Notes: generated from the letters alone by a model not told the origin. Positions 28,073-39,114 are shown, counted from the stretch's first letter. The stretch is DNA of 64,000 nucleotides from an uncultured Ignatzschineria sp. (GCA_945639195.1 CALZEE010000003.1:124001-188000); one strand, 5' to 3'. A program made the numbers and translations.

Positions 28073-28085
28073 ATAAGCATCCCAT

Positions 28086-28120
28086 AAAAAACCCAGAAAT
28101 GACATTTCATTTCTGGGATA
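28086..28120 (-). terminator. terminator of the hut operon
   Basis: CCCAGAAATGA / TCATTTCTGGG (28092-28102 and 28107-28117). The T-run is on the minus strand, so it fits the end of the hutU-I-H-permease operon rather than the HNH gene. Confidence 0.8.
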
Positions 28121-28221
28121 AAATCCATCACTTTTAGCGACGGGCCACCATAAACTTTCGCAATGATAAATCTGGAGAATTGCGTCAGTTAATTAGGGTA
28201 TTTTTAAAGTGTTATCACTGC

Positions 28222-29628
28222 TTAATCTGTTTCATCCATCGCACTGAGTTCTCCTTTTGCTAACATCTTTTCTCTTTGCGGTTTTGCCCAAAGATAATAG
28301 AACGCGACCAACCAAACTAACCAAACAACGCCGGCATATAACGCCTTACGTGCAGGTTCGTAATAACCTAAAACACCAATAACAAAGATCATAAATGCAA
28401 TTGCGATAAAAGGACCCACTGGCCAGAAAGGGATGGGGAATTTGAGCTTGTCGACAGCCTCTTTTGAGAGCTTTTTGCGCATTGCCACTTGAGAGATTAA
28501 CACCGTTAACCAGACCCACACGGTTGCAAAGGTCGCCATTGCAGCAATGACAAAGAAGAGCTGTTCTGGGAAGAAGTAATTGAGTAATACCCCAAAGATT
28601 AAGACAAGGAACATCACGAGCACCGCATAAATTGGCACGCCATTTTTTGAGAGCTTACCGTATATTTTTGGGGCTTGTCCTTGCTTTGCAAGACCATACA
28701 TCATTCTTCCAGCACCAAAGATATCACTATTAATCGCAGATACTGCGGCAGTAATAACGACAAGATTTAAAATATTGGCCGCAGATTCAATCCCAAGACC
28801 ATGGAAGATCGTGACAAAGGGACTTCCCTCAAGACCAATCTGATTCCAAGGGAAAAGCGATAAAAGCACCAACATTGCCAAGAGATAAAAGAGCAAGATC
28901 TGCACCGGCACCACATTGATTGCCATCGGAATCACCTTTTCAGGATTCTTCGCCTCAAGCGCCGTCAATCCCAATGTTTCTACCCCGCCAAAGGCAAAGA
29001 CAACAACACTAAAGGAGATAATAATGCCGTGGATGCCATTAGGGGCAAAGCCGCCGTGACTCCATAAATTAGAGATACTGCTTTTTGTCCCTGTCGAGGA
29101 GACTTCCATTCCTGACAATAAGAGATAACCCCCGGCAATAATCATCACAATGATTGCGACAACTTTTAAAAGCGATAGCCAAAACCCCAGTTCTCCAAAG
29201 AACTTTACCGTACAGAGATTCACGCCTGAAAGAATGAGCGTAATGCCTAGCGCCCAAACCCATGGCTCGACATCGGGATACCAAATCCTCATATAGACCG
29301 CAAATGCCGTGACATCGGCAATACAGACAAGTGCCATTTCGATAACGTATGTCCAGCCGGTAATATATCCCGGCAATGGTCCTAAATATTTTGTCGCATA
29401 TGCCCCAAATGCGCCCGGCATTGGGTTATGCATGATCATTTCACCGAGCGCTCTCATCACCATAAATACGGCTAAACCAGATAATAGATAAGCGACTAAT
29501 ACAGCGGGACCGGCTAACTGAATCGCATTAGCAGAACCATAAAACAATCCTGTACCCACAGCGGAACCAAGTCCGATAAAGAGTACATGTCGTGCAGTAA
29601 GGCCTTTTTTTAATTGTTGTGTGGCCAT
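28222..29628 (-). CDS. amino-acid permease, probable histidine permease (HutT/ProY type)
   Basis: 468 residues with about 12 membrane helices of the APC amino-acid/proton symporter family. The N-terminal [21 protein letters not shown] is the conserved helix-1 motif. Sequence blocks ([24 protein letters not shown]) follow E. coli ProY. As the last gene of the hut operon it probably imports histidine; a proline or broader specificity cannot be excluded. A hairpin lies between it and hutH. Confidence 0.82.
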   Translation of the reverse strand: MATQQLKKGLTARHVLFIGLGSAVGTGLFYGSANAIQLAGPAVLVAYLLSGLAVFMVMRALGEMIMHNPMPGAFGAYATKYLGPLPGYITGWTYVIEMALVCIADVTAFAVYMRIWYPDVEPWVWALGITLILSGVNLCTVKFFGELGFWLSLLKVVAIIVMIIAGGYLLLSGMEVSSTGTKSSISNLWSHGGFAPNGIHGIIISFSVVVFAFGGVETLGLTALEAKNPEKVIPMAINVVPVQILLFYLLAMLVLLSLFPWNQIGLEGSPFVTIFHGLGIESAANILNLVVITAAVSAINSDIFGAGRMMYGLAKQGQAPKIYGKLSKNGVPIYAVLVMFLVLIFGVLLNYFFPEQLFFVIAAMATFATVWVWLTVLISQVAMRKKLSKEAVDKLKFPIPFWPVGPFIAIAFMIFVIGVLGYYEPARKALYAGVVWLVWLVAFYYLWAKPQREKMLAKGELSAMDETD

Positions 29629-29703
29629 AGTTAACTCCTCCTTCGTGAATAATAGGGATAAACGATTAATTTGAATATGAGCATTCGCTCATTAACTCGG
29701 GTT

Positions 29704-29726
29704 AGATAGGGTTTATCGCCCTATCT
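29704..29726 (-). other. hairpin between hutH and permease
   Basis: AGATAGGG TTTATCG CCCTATCT, perfect 8-base stem with no T-run. Could stabilise or process the hut message. Confidence 0.4.
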
Positions 29727-29743
29727 ATCGCGATTACTTCGAT

Positions 29744-31288
29744 TTAAATCAGTTTTTTCCCTAAGGCAGACTCAACATTCTGCACAAGTATATTATCCAC
29801 AAGCGCAATCGCTTTATGCATATCAATATAGGTGACGCGATCATCCGTCAAAGCAGGTACGACGTTACGAATGGTATCATAAGCCGCCTGTGTTCCCCTG
29901 CCTAATGCTTTATCAACATCCGCTTTATTGAGGTCAATCGCTTGGCATGCCAACATCAATTCCATTCCTACAACAGATTTTGCATTGTGGAAAATATCTC
30001 GCGCTTTACGCGCCGCAATCGTCCCCATGCTGACATGATCTTCTTGGTTAGCAGAGGAAGGAATCGAATCCACACTCGCCGGATGGGCTAATACTTTATT
30101 CTCCGAAACCAGAGATGCCGCCGCATATTGCACAATCATATACCCTGAATGCAGCCCGCCCTTCTCTGTTAAGAATGCCGGCAATTCATTATTTAAAGCC
30201 GGATTCACTAATCGCTCAATACGTCGCTCACTGACGTTGGCAATTTCTGCAAGCGCAATGCCGAGGAAATCAAAGGCGAGCGCCATTGGTTGACCATGGA
30301 AATGACCGCCAGAGATTCCCATTTTTTTATCAATTAAAATAATCGGGTTATCGGTCACTGAGTTAATCTCGATCTCAACGCGCTGACGCACATACTCTAG
30401 CGCATCATAACTCGCCCCTTGAATCTGCGGCGCACAACGAAGAGAATAAGCATCTTGAACACGTAAATCCCCTTGATGCGTTGTGCGCTCGCTCCCCTCA
30501 AGTAGCGTTAAGAGATTCGCCGCGACAATTCCTTGGCCTGGATGCGGACGAAGTGCGTGGAGCTCTGGAATAAAGGGATCTGTAATCCCATTGAGCGCTT
30601 CAATCGTTAAGCTCGTGGAGATATCACTCGCTTTAAGAAGAATGATAGAATCATAAACCGTTAACGCACCCACAGCCGTCATCACTTGCGTACCATTAAT
30701 CAGCGCTAATCCCTCTTTTGATGTTAGCTCTATCGTAGCAATGCCTGCGCGCTTCATCGCTTCACTTCCGGCAATAATCTCCCCTTCAAATTCTGCCTCA
30801 CCTTCCCCAAGCATCGGTAAAACCATATGCGCAAGCGGCACCAAGTCACCACTTGCACCAAGAGAGCCCTTCTCATAAATACGCGGATGAACGCCTTTAT
30901 TAAGCATCTCAATTAATGTTTCAAGCGTGCTTAAGCGAATTCCTGAATATCCCTTCGCAAGGTTATTAATGCGCAGTAACATAATCGCTCTGACTACTTC
31001 CGTTGGAAAAGTAGGACCAATCCCGCATGAATGGCTAATGATGAGGTTTTTTTGGAGTTCAGTCGCCTCTTCTTTAGAGATATGGACATTACTAAAGTTC
31101 CCAAATCCGGTCGTAATCCCATAAACCACTTCACCAGAGGCAACGAGCTCATCAACATATTGTCGAGATCTCTCAACTTCGGAGATCGATTCAGGCGTCA
31201 ATGTTATTTGATACCCTTCTCGTGCAACATTAACGACATCTTCTAGGGTTAAACGATTACCATCAATTTTTACAATGTTTTGTGTCAT
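29744..31288 (-). CDS. hutH: histidine ammonia-lyase
   Basis: HutH converts histidine to urocanate and ammonia. 514 residues, as expected for the family. The MIO prosthetic-group triad Ala-Ser-Gly lies in GSLGASGDLVPLAHM (residues ~141-155). Other conserved blocks are YGITTGFG near residue 57 and NQEDHVSMG near 412. It follows hutI in the same operon with a 234-base gap that contains no gene. Confidence 0.97.
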   Translation of the reverse strand: MTQNIVKIDGNRLTLEDVVNVAREGYQITLTPESISEVERSRQYVDELVASGEVVYGITTGFGNFSNVHISKEEATELQKNLIISHSCGIGPTFPTEVVRAIMLLRINNLAKGYSGIRLSTLETLIEMLNKGVHPRIYEKGSLGASGDLVPLAHMVLPMLGEGEAEFEGEIIAGSEAMKRAGIATIELTSKEGLALINGTQVMTAVGALTVYDSIILLKASDISTSLTIEALNGITDPFIPELHALRPHPGQGIVAANLLTLLEGSERTTHQGDLRVQDAYSLRCAPQIQGASYDALEYVRQRVEIEINSVTDNPIILIDKKMGISGGHFHGQPMALAFDFLGIALAEIANVSERRIERLVNPALNNELPAFLTEKGGLHSGYMIVQYAAASLVSENKVLAHPASVDSIPSSANQEDHVSMGTIAARKARDIFHNAKSVVGMELMLACQAIDLNKADVDKALGRGTQAAYDTIRNVVPALTDDRVTYIDMHKAIALVDNILVQNVESALGKKLI

Positions 31289-31522
31289 GATTCATTCCTT
31301 GTAGGCACACGTCTCCGGCACCTATCTATGTTGGGTGTTTTTAAGTTTTTTAAAATGCTTAAGTTTTTTGAAATTCGTTGAAATTCGTTGAAACGCTTTA
31401 AACGTCTTTGAATAGCTTTGCTTTGAAGAAGCCGTCTATTTTTAGAAATAGGGATGATCTCTTACACTCTCATTTGAAAGGGGATCGATACAGATAAATC
31501 CCGGCATTCAAATGAGGTGCCC

Positions 31523-32803
31523 TTAACTCAGGGGCGTAATATTTCCCTCATACACACGTTGTTGTAGCGGGTTATATCCAACTTCGTAAAATATCTCGAC
31601 AGGATCTTGTACATTCCAGATCGCAAAATTGGCGATAAACCCTGATTTAATCTGCCCATGTGTGGCTTCTCTTCCGAGTGCTTTCGCGGCATTGCGTGTC
31701 ACGCCCGCCATAACTTCTTCCGGCGTTAAGCCAAAGAATACACATGCCGCATTCATGGCAAAACGTAGTGATGTAAAGGGGCTTGTTCCGGGGTTATAAT
31801 CTGTAGACACAGCCATCGGCACACCATATTGCCGTAATAGTGCAATCGGGGGCTTTTGCGTTTCGCGTAAGAAGTAAAAAGCGAGCGGGAGTAACGTCGC
31901 AACGGTTTCTGATTCTGAGAGCGCTTTAATTGCCGGCTCATCTAAAAACTCAATATGATCTACCGACCAACCTTGATATTGCGCAATAAGCTCACTGCCG
32001 CCCAAATTTGATAACTGCTCCATATGCCCTTTCACCGGGATATGAAGCTTTGTCGCCGCCTCAAAAACCCGTTTTGTCTGCGCAAGTGTAAAACCTACCG
32101 ACTCACAAAACACATCGACCGCCTCAAAAAGCCCTTCACTCCAGAGCGTGGGGAGAATCTCATCGCAAACAAGCGTAATGTACTCATCCCCACGATCTGT
32201 TCCATCTGCATTCATATATTCAGGCGGAATTGCATGCGCTGAGAGAAGCGTTGGGGCGATTTCAATCGGGTAGGCTTCTCCCAATTTTTTCGATACAAGG
32301 AGCTGTTTTCGCTCATCCTCAAGGTTCAATCCATAACCTGACTTTGACTCGATCGTGGTCACCCCTTCTTGTGCTAATGCCAGCATTCTCGGGTAAGCTT
32401 TCTCGTAGAGCGCATCAAAAGTCGCTTCTCGCGTTGCCCTAACGGTAGAATTTATGCCGCCACCTTCAGCGGCAATTTGTGTATACGGCACGCCATTTTG
32501 ACGCATTTCCCACTCTTTAGCACGATTTCCCCCAAAGACGAGGTGCGTATGGCAATCAATAAACCCCGGCGTGACCAAAGCGCCTGCTAATTCATGAATC
32601 TTGGCATTCGCGGGAACTTCATAACTGTTCTCGGGGTATACCCCTACAATATGCGCGCCACTCGTAATGAGATCATGCCCTTCTACTAATCCATATTCAG
32701 CATGATGATGGGGATCCATCGTCGCAATTCTTCCGCCTCGCCAAATGGTGATATCCCCGGTGAGTGACCGTAAATGATTCGCATCCTGCATTGTTTGACT
32801 CAT
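31523..32803 (-). CDS. hutI: imidazolonepropionase
   Basis: HutI opens imidazolone propionate to formiminoglutamate. 426 residues of amidohydrolase fold with the metal-binding CHTHLVFGG near residue 84 and the His in KGHMEQLSN (~255). The STDYNPG block near 340 holds the metal-binding Asp. Third step of the pathway; no hutG or hutF is in the window, so the last step must be encoded elsewhere. Confidence 0.96.
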   Translation of the reverse strand: MSQTMQDANHLRSLTGDITIWRGGRIATMDPHHHAEYGLVEGHDLITSGAHIVGVYPENSYEVPANAKIHELAGALVTPGFIDCHTHLVFGGNRAKEWEMRQNGVPYTQIAAEGGGINSTVRATREATFDALYEKAYPRMLALAQEGVTTIESKSGYGLNLEDERKQLLVSKKLGEAYPIEIAPTLLSAHAIPPEYMNADGTDRGDEYITLVCDEILPTLWSEGLFEAVDVFCESVGFTLAQTKRVFEAATKLHIPVKGHMEQLSNLGGSELIAQYQGWSVDHIEFLDEPAIKALSESETVATLLPLAFYFLRETQKPPIALLRQYGVPMAVSTDYNPGTSPFTSLRFAMNAACVFFGLTPEEVMAGVTRNAAKALGREATHGQIKSGFIANFAIWNVQDPVEIFYEVGYNPLQQRVYEGNITPLS

Positions 32804-32979
32804 TATTCCCCCTTCCCTTATAAGACGGCGCTATCAACGCCATTCTCCAATCTTAATTTGCGATGTATCGATATTTAGTCCCACGAATATTGTTACCGTT
32901 GAGGAAGTGCGCCGGTGATGTGCAATCTATTAACTGATCGCACAAGATATATCACTCACTTCCTGTAACAACATTTAAA

Positions 32980-34647
32980 CTACTTCACCATGGGCAGATT
33001 CAAGCCTTGCGCTTTCGCACAATCAATCGCGATATCGTAACCGGCATCCGCATGGCGCATTACGCCCGTGCCGGGGTCATTACGTAGCACTCGCCCAATA
33101 CGTTTATCTGCATCTTCTGTACCATCACATAAAATAACAACACCAGAATGCTGAGAGAAGCCCATTCCTACGCCGCCACCATGATGTAGAGAAACCCACG
33201 TTGCGCCGCCTGCGGTATTCAGAAGTGCATTTAAAAGTGGCCAATCTGATACCGCATCTGAGCCATCTTTCATAGATTCTGTTTCACGATTGGGGCTCGC
33301 AACAGATCCTGAGTCAAGATGATCTCGTCCTATCACAATCGGCGCTTTCAGCTCACCATTACGCACCATTTCATTAAAGGCTAACCCAAGGCGCTGACGA
33401 TCTTTTAAACCAACCCAGCAGATACGCGCCGGCAAGCCTTGGAAATCAATACGCTCACGCGCCATATCTAACCAATTATGTAGATGCGGATTATCAGGGA
33501 TCAGCTCCTTCACCTTTTGGTCTGTTTTATAGATATCTTCCGGATCACCCGAGAGCGCAACCCAACGGAATGGTCCAGTCCCTTCACAGAATAACGGACG
33601 AATATACGCCGGCACAAATCCCGGGAAATCAAAGGCATTCTCCACGCCCTCTTCTAACGCCATTTGACGAATATTATTGCCGTAGTCAAAAGTCGCTGAA
33701 CCCATCTTTTGCAGATCTAACATTGCCTGAACATGCTTTGCCATGCTCTTACGTGAGGCTTTTTCAATCGATGCGGGATCTGAGGTCCGTTTCTCAATCC
33801 ACTCTGCCATTGTCCAACCAGAAGGAAGGTATCCATTAATTGGGTCATGCGCACTTGTTTGGTCTGTTACGATATCTGGCGTAATACCCCGCTCAACAAG
33901 CTCCGTAAAAAGATCTGCCGCATTTCCTAACAACCCGATAGAGACAGGCTTACCTTCTGCTTTCGCAATCTCGAGCATCTCGAGCGCTTCATCAAGGGAT
34001 GTGGCTTTCTTATCGACATAACGAGTTTTTAAGCGGAAATCGATTCGTGTTTCATCGCACTCAACGGCAATCATACTAAACCCCGCCATCGTCGCGGCAA
34101 GTGGTTGCGCGCCGCCCATTCCTCCAAGTCCGCCGGTAAGTACCCATCGCCCAGAAGGATCGCCATTAAAGTGCTGCTTCGCCGCAGCTACAAACGTCTC
34201 ATAGGTTCCCTGCACAATGCCTTGCGAGCCAATATAGATCCATGACCCTGCGGTCATTTGACCATACATCATGAGCCCTTTTTGATCGAGCTCGTGGAAT
34301 TTATCCCACGTTGCCCAATGCGGGACGATATTTGAGTTGGCGATTAATACTCTTGGTGCGTCTTTATGCGTTTCAAAAACACCCACCGGCTTTCCTGATT
34401 GCACCAATAACGTTTCATGATCCTCTAAGTTCTTTAAAACCTCTAAAATCTTGTCATAGCACTCCCAGTCTCTCGCCGCTCGACCGATCCCGCCATATAC
34501 CACAAGACTTTGGGGATGCTCTGCAACCTCAGGGTCTAGGTTATTTTGAATCATGCGATAAACAGCTTCTGTTTGCCAGCTTTTACATGTTAATTCATTG
34601 CCTCTTGGTGATCTAATAACACGGCTATTGTCTGTACGATGTGGCAT
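32980..34647 (-). CDS. hutU: urocanate hydratase
   Basis: HutU hydrates urocanate to imidazolone propionate using tightly bound NAD+. 555 residues, normal length. It has the conserved [13 protein letters not shown] (NAD-binding, residues ~171-183) and DQTSAHDP blocks, and the catalytic Cys region [11 protein letters not shown] lies before the [11 protein letters not shown] end. First gene of the hut operon, 555 bases from the divergent hutC regulator. Confidence 0.97.
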   Translation of the reverse strand: MPHRTDNSRVIRSPRGNELTCKSWQTEAVYRMIQNNLDPEVAEHPQSLVVYGGIGRAARDWECYDKILEVLKNLEDHETLLVQSGKPVGVFETHKDAPRVLIANSNIVPHWATWDKFHELDQKGLMMYGQMTAGSWIYIGSQGIVQGTYETFVAAAKQHFNGDPSGRWVLTGGLGGMGGAQPLAATMAGFSMIAVECDETRIDFRLKTRYVDKKATSLDEALEMLEIAKAEGKPVSIGLLGNAADLFTELVERGITPDIVTDQTSAHDPINGYLPSGWTMAEWIEKRTSDPASIEKASRKSMAKHVQAMLDLQKMGSATFDYGNNIRQMALEEGVENAFDFPGFVPAYIRPLFCEGTGPFRWVALSGDPEDIYKTDQKVKELIPDNPHLHNWLDMARERIDFQGLPARICWVGLKDRQRLGLAFNEMVRNGELKAPIVIGRDHLDSGSVASPNRETESMKDGSDAVSDWPLLNALLNTAGGATWVSLHHGGGVGMGFSQHSGVVILCDGTEDADKRIGRVLRNDPGTGVMRHADAGYDIAIDCAKAQGLNLPMVK

Positions 34648-35202
34648 AGTCTTTCTCCTTCATTCATAAACGTATTCTTGTCACAATGATCTCTCATTGC
34701 TGATAGAACACGTTATTGATGGTTCATTAGTAATACATTTTTTATAGGTGATATCAGCATGAATGTTCATGCATTGATTTTTATTCGTGAGATTCAATCT
34801 AGATTCATTTGATGCCGTGAGATTATTCAAAACCGATCTCTTTCAAAAGCAGACTCATCAAATGTATATACATTTAAATCCAGATATCTTTAATTAATCA
34901 TGATTCATATCATCTCGCAACTGCTTTCTTTAACATTTTCGACAATTTCCCCAAAAGCATTGATATATGCAGTTCCATTGTATTAACACGATAGTTTTAA
35001 ACAGGTTTTTTTATAAATATATTGTGGCTTATCACAATCCATCACTTGATCTACTGTATTAGCATGATAGAATAGAAAGGTTAACGAATGCCCAAAAAAC
35101 TAGACAATAGTGCTCTATTTGCATTATCTGTCTAAAATTCCAGAGATTTATTCATCGAATAACATGGGCAACTTTCATCCTCTCAAACTGATCAAATAAA
35201 CC
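34648..35202. promoter_or_regulatory. hutU-hutC divergent control region
   Basis: 555 bases without a gene. It holds the HutC-like palindrome (34860-34875), an inverted repeat GCATGAATGTTCATGC (34757-34772), an IR ATTGTGGCTTATCACAAT (35021-35038) and a diverged direct repeat GTATTA(A/G)CA(C/T)GATAG (34980-34994 and 35057-35071). These are candidate operators and promoters for hutU and hutC. Confidence 0.65.
34860..34875. promoter_or_regulatory. HutC operator (palindrome)
   Basis: Perfect 16-base palindrome AAATGTATATACATTT; its core TGTATATACA is the known HutC recognition core. It sits between hutU and the hutC gene, so urocanate-relieved repression is expected. Confidence 0.7.
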
Positions 35203-35910
35203 ATGGCGATCCCAAAATTCAAAAGCATCAAAAACTATCTCTTAAATAGTATTAATTCAGGTGAATTTCCACCAGGCTCGCAAATTCCAACAGAGCTACA
35301 ACTTGCGGAGACATTTGGCGTCAGCCGTATGACGGTCAATCGCGCGGTAAATGACCTTACAACCCAAAATGTTCTCACCAGAACGCCGGGAAAAGGAACA
35401 TTTGTCACCGGTCAGAAATCAACAACCTCACCGGCGAATATTAGTGATATTAAGAAGGAAGTATTAGCGCGAGGCAATCAATATAGCGCGAAAATTCTGA
35501 CGTTAAAAACAATCCTTGCGGATGAATCCATCGCTGTAGGATTAGGGATACATACCGGTGCAAAAGTCTATTATTGCCAGTTAATTCATTATGAAAATGA
35601 ACTCTCTCTCATCTTAGAGAATCGCTATATTAATCCACTCCTTGTCCCAGACTTTATCCATCAAAATTTCGAGCTCATCACGCCCACAGGCTACTTACTG
35701 GAAAAGCATGGTTTAAATAGAATGGAGCAGACCATTGAAGCCGTCGCCTGTACTGATAAAAATGCGGCATTACTCGATATCACTCCCGGAGAACCTTGTC
35801 TCTACATCACCCGTAGAACCTGGGACAAACAGAATATTATTAGTGTCTCTAACTTTATCGCTCCCGGCATTCGCTACAAATACTTCTTTGGGCGCAATTA
35901 TTCTTCATAG
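35203..35910 (+). CDS. hutC: histidine utilisation repressor HutC (GntR family)
   Basis: 235 residues. The N-terminal GntR winged helix (residues ~5-70, ELQLAETFGVSRMTVNRAV) is followed by a UTRA effector domain (~95-230; LILENRYINP, TPGEPCLYITRRTW). HutC represses hut genes and is released by urocanate. The context with hutUIH fixes the identity. Ends before a strong terminator formed from two copies of the CCGGCA motif. Confidence 0.93.
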   Translation: MAIPKFKSIKNYLLNSINSGEFPPGSQIPTELQLAETFGVSRMTVNRAVNDLTTQNVLTRTPGKGTFVTGQKSTTSPANISDIKKEVLARGNQYSAKILTLKTILADESIAVGLGIHTGAKVYYCQLIHYENELSLILENRYINPLLVPDFIHQNFELITPTGYLLEKHGLNRMEQTIEAVACTDKNAALLDITPGEPCLYITRRTWDKQNIISVSNFIAPGIRYKYFFGRNYSS

Positions 35911-35926
35911 CAAATCACCCTCCATC

Positions 35927-35963
35927 AAAAAAGCCGGCATTCATATTAGAATGCCGGCTTTTT
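35927..35963. terminator. terminator made of an exact inverted pair of AATGCCGGC
   Basis: AAAAAAGCCGGCATTC ATATTA GAATGCCGGCTTTTT, a perfect stem with A- and T-runs. It ends convergent hutC and mscS transcripts. Stem equals two facing copies of the recurrent window motif. Confidence 0.92.
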
Positions 35964-36029
35964 ACTCGTTATTTTTACCCCTTATTATAAGATAAAAATC
36001 TCAATCTTATTCTCTCTATTCCCGTGTAG

Positions 36030-37148
36030 TTACGCGCCTGTTGAAGATGCCGTTACGTCTGCATCTTTTACATTAAGGTTAGGATTAGGGGCTGATGCGG
36101 GTGTACCCGATCCTTGAAGATCCACAGAAAATGATTTTTGATCATTATTGACATAGAGCGTTTGTGACGGAAAGGCAAAATCCGCGCCATGTGCATGTAC
36201 AATCTCGATCATATCTAAATAAACCTCTTGCTGCGCTTCCAACCAATCGGCCCATTTGACTGTTTTTGTAAAACAATAAATCATAATATTGAGCGATGAA
36301 TCAGCAAAGGCATCAAAGTAAACGAGCAAGGTTTGTGTCGTATCAATTTTAGGATTGTTTTTTAATGATGCTCGAATATCTGAAACAATTGCGCCCATTT
36401 TATCGGCATCTTCATAACGAAGACCGATCTCTGTCTTAATACGTCGATTCGTCATCCGTCCAGGATTCTCAACACTAATCGAAGAGAAGGCTGCATTAGG
36501 AACATACAAAGGTCGATGATCAAATGTCATTATTTTTGTGATACGCCAACCAACCTCAACCACAGTGCCCTCAATCTGCCGATCTGGGGAATTGATCCAA
36601 TCTCCAATTTTAAAAGGTCGATCAAAATAGAGCATAATGCCGGAGAAAAAGTTACTCAAGACATCTTTACTCGCGAGCCCAATGGCGATTCCGCCAACCC
36701 CACCAAAGGTCAGTAGCCCAGATAAACTCATCCCAAAATGCTCACCAAAGAGCACCATCATCAATGAAAAAATCGCAATTTTCATTAATCGAGCAATCAT
36801 TCTGGCAGACGTTCTTTCGGCGCCACGCTCTACCTGAATCTCTTCGAGTCGATTCACTAAGAAGAAAAGCGTCATCAATACGACAAGGCCAATACCAATG
36901 ACTTTAAGGAAATCGATCGTTCCGGCAGTAATATAAGGGACATGAAACTCTTTAATGGCCATCGCCCCATATTCTGCGGATAGCTCAACTGCGATAACTA
37001 AGATCACCCCCAAAACAATGTGAATAGCAATGCCCTTCTTGCCCCATTTATAGCGTCGAACAATGAATGCAAAAATGGTATAGATCAATAGGCAGAGCAG
37101 GATTAAACCCACACCTACGCCATACTTCATGATAATGGCTTCTTTCAT
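36030..37148 (-). CDS. MscS-family mechanosensitive channel
   Basis: 372 residues. Several N-terminal membrane helices precede the pore helix ([29 protein letters not shown]) and the cytosolic beta domain ([23 protein letters not shown]). These are hallmark MscS blocks. Such channels release osmolytes on hypo-osmotic shock. Larger than E. coli MscS (286 aa), closer in size to YbdG/MscM types, but the subfamily is not certain. AAGGA precedes the ATG at 37148. Convergent with hutC. Confidence 0.88.
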   Translation of the reverse strand: MKEAIIMKYGVGVGLILLCLLIYTIFAFIVRRYKWGKKGIAIHIVLGVILVIAVELSAEYGAMAIKEFHVPYITAGTIDFLKVIGIGLVVLMTLFFLVNRLEEIQVERGAERTSARMIARLMKIAIFSLMMVLFGEHFGMSLSGLLTFGGVGGIAIGLASKDVLSNFFSGIMLYFDRPFKIGDWINSPDRQIEGTVVEVGWRITKIMTFDHRPLYVPNAAFSSISVENPGRMTNRRIKTEIGLRYEDADKMGAIVSDIRASLKNNPKIDTTQTLLVYFDAFADSSLNIMIYCFTKTVKWADWLEAQQEVYLDMIEIVHAHGADFAFPSQTLYVNNDQKSFSVDLQGSGTPASAPNPNLNVKDADVTASSTGA

Positions 37149-37436
37149 AATATTAATTCCTTAATGAGTATGACGCTATTTTACACATCTCTTCTTGTGA
37201 TCCAAAACGCATAAGAATAAATAATGCATCCCCTGTTTGATATTAATTATTTGTAAGATGTCATTACGGGAATTATCGTCGCAGTCATCCAATAGACCTT
37301 GATCAATAAATGAAGTCTTTCTTTCTCAAAAATAGCGGATAAACAAAAATCATCCCGAAAAATATGGGATGATCAGGATAATGCTATTAATCTTCATCTT
37401 AATAACGATCAGCCGCTTTATTCTGGAGAATCTCCT
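37149..37436. promoter_or_regulatory. divergent promoter region mscS / XdhC-like gene
   Basis: 288 bases without a gene. It holds an inverted repeat ATCATCCC GAAAAATAT GGGATGAT (37349-37373) about 65 bases before the XdhC-like start, possibly an operator. Confidence 0.35.
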
Positions 37437-37955
37437 ATGCCCCAAAACCCATTGATCACCCTTATCATTGCCGGGCTCTCACCGGTGGCGATTCACTGTA
37501 TCGAGATTGCGCAGATGTTGAAGATTCCCACCATCGTGGTAGATCATCGTGAAGAGATCATAATGGATTTCCAACAAAATCAGCCGCATATCGCCGATTT
37601 TGTCACGCTTGAACGATCTATTCCTGCCCACTATATTGCCTTTAATAGTCTCACAAAAGAAAGTGCTATTGTGGCATTAACGCACGATCCCTTAATAGAT
37701 GATCCGTCAATGATCAGCGCGCTTGCAACCCCGGCATTTTATCTTGGCGTGATGGGTTCAAAGATCAATAGCGAAGCGATGTTTACACGATTAAGGTCTC
37801 AAACATCTTTCGATGAAGCCGCTCTATCACGCATTCATGCACCGATTGGTTTACCTATCGGTAGCCAAGCAACACCGGAGATCGCACTCTCAATTATGGC
37901 GCAAATTGTCGCCCATAAAAATGGGCTGATCCATGACAGATCAACCCCATTATAA
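37437..37955 (+). CDS. stand-alone XdhC-type Rossmann domain protein
   Basis: 172 residues resembling the C-terminal NAD(P)-like domain of XdhC. The nucleotide loop is atypical (IAGLSPVAIHC instead of the usual GAGHVG), followed by PTIVVDHREE and the conserved end FYLGVMGSKIN...IHAPIGLPIGSQATPEIALSIMAQIV. XdhC proteins insert sulfurated molybdenum cofactor into xanthine dehydrogenase-type enzymes. No xdhA/xdhB is nearby, and the N-terminal XdhC domain is missing. Start at 37437 follows GGAGAATCTCCT. Confidence 0.78.
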   Translation: MPQNPLITLIIAGLSPVAIHCIEIAQMLKIPTIVVDHREEIIMDFQQNQPHIADFVTLERSIPAHYIAFNSLTKESAIVALTHDPLIDDPSMISALATPAFYLGVMGSKINSEAMFTRLRSQTSFDEAALSRIHAPIGLPIGSQATPEIALSIMAQIVAHKNGLIHDRSTPL

Positions 37956-38003
37956 TCTCATAAAACCTGATAGCAGAGCGCTTTGCTCGACTACTGTTTA
38001 TAT

Positions 38004-38906
38004 TTATAGCGCGTAAAAATTACTATTCACAACGCTCAAGGCATCTTTTGTTAGTATCACAACCGATGCGCCCTCTTTATTGTAGATATCTGAGGGATTA
38101 AAATAATTTAAAGTTCGCTCCCCAAAGCCTTGCTTCTGCGCGGAGCCTAAAAGACCTGCTTTATTTTGAGATTTAACCTGAACCAATTCAGGAATCTTCG
38201 CCACCGGCACGGCTAACTGCTTCTTCTTAAGTGCTAACTTAGAGAGTGCCAATACCCTTGGAATATACGCTCGAGTGATCGGTGGAAGCTCCAGACTCCA
38301 ATAGTCATCTGATTTCCCCGCTAGGCGATTCTTCTTCATGCTACGTAACACACGACCTTCCCCGGCATTATAAGCCGCTAAGGTTAGAAGCCAATCTCCA
38401 TCAAAACGCTTATTTAAGTATTCTAAGTAGTCCAAGGCACCTGCTGTCGCTCTCATTAAATTGAGTCGACCATCAGATTTTTCTGAAACATGGATGCCAA
38501 AGGTTTTCGCCGCAACAGGGCTCAATTGCCACAAACCAATATGCTGTCCGTTTCGGGCATTCGGTCTATAACCACTCTCAACAAGTGGGACAAAAGCAAT
38601 TTCTAAAGGCATTCCGCGACGATCAAGTTCAGCAACAACAAAGTTAAACACGGCTAAACCATCCCCATCTAAGTGGGTAAATACGCCAGAGTTTTTTGTT
38701 TCATAGTTATGAACCATCGCTTGAACGCGCTCATGATCCTTACCGCTTAATTCCATTCCTTCCGCGAGCTTTGTCGTTAACAAAATATCACGTGTGTGTC
38801 CTTGTCCCCCCTCTTTTGCATATCCCCAACCGAGGATTGAAAGAAGCATGACACATAAGGTAATTCCGAGTTTACGGCTAAAATTTTGAGTTCGTTTTTT
38901 AATCAT
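38004..38906 (-). CDS. membrane-bound lytic transglycosylase, MltD-like (SLT domain)
   Basis: 300 residues with an N-terminal hydrophobic signal/anchor. The SLT domain has the catalytic Glu in FVPLVESGYRPN (residue ~108), then GLWQLSPVAAKTFGI and LAAYNAGEGRVLRSM. These cut the peptidoglycan glycan strand to form anhydromuramyl ends. No LysM repeat is visible, so it is shorter than E. coli MltD. It may be blocked by the O-acetylation made by the cluster at 16.5-20.6 kb and unblocked by the Ape1-like esterase (inference). Confidence 0.85.
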   Translation of the reverse strand: MIKKRTQNFSRKLGITLCVMLLSILGWGYAKEGGQGHTRDILLTTKLAEGMELSGKDHERVQAMVHNYETKNSGVFTHLDGDGLAVFNFVVAELDRRGMPLEIAFVPLVESGYRPNARNGQHIGLWQLSPVAAKTFGIHVSEKSDGRLNLMRATAGALDYLEYLNKRFDGDWLLTLAAYNAGEGRVLRSMKKNRLAGKSDDYWSLELPPITRAYIPRVLALSKLALKKKQLAVPVAKIPELVQVKSQNKAGLLGSAQKQGFGERTLNYFNPSDIYNKEGASVVILTKDALSVVNSNFYAL

Positions 38907-39114
38907 TCCAATAATTCATCTTGCTAAACAAGACGGTAGTATAACTGAGATTGTGTAAAAAACCTTCTATTTATTTTCAAAACAGCTCTAAACGATTGGT
39001 CAAATCTTCTCAATCTCCCTCAAAATAAATCAGCAAATGATTCTATTTCACAAGGAGTAATGGTATAACTGAATATTTAGGCATACTTACAAATTATACG
39101 GTAAAATAGCCCTC

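Noticed and set aside
35021..35038. CRP-like site ATTGTGGCTTATCACAAT upstream of hutC
   Set aside because: Half-sites TGTG/CACA are six rather than eight bases apart, so it does not fit CRP; kept only as an inverted repeat of unknown use.
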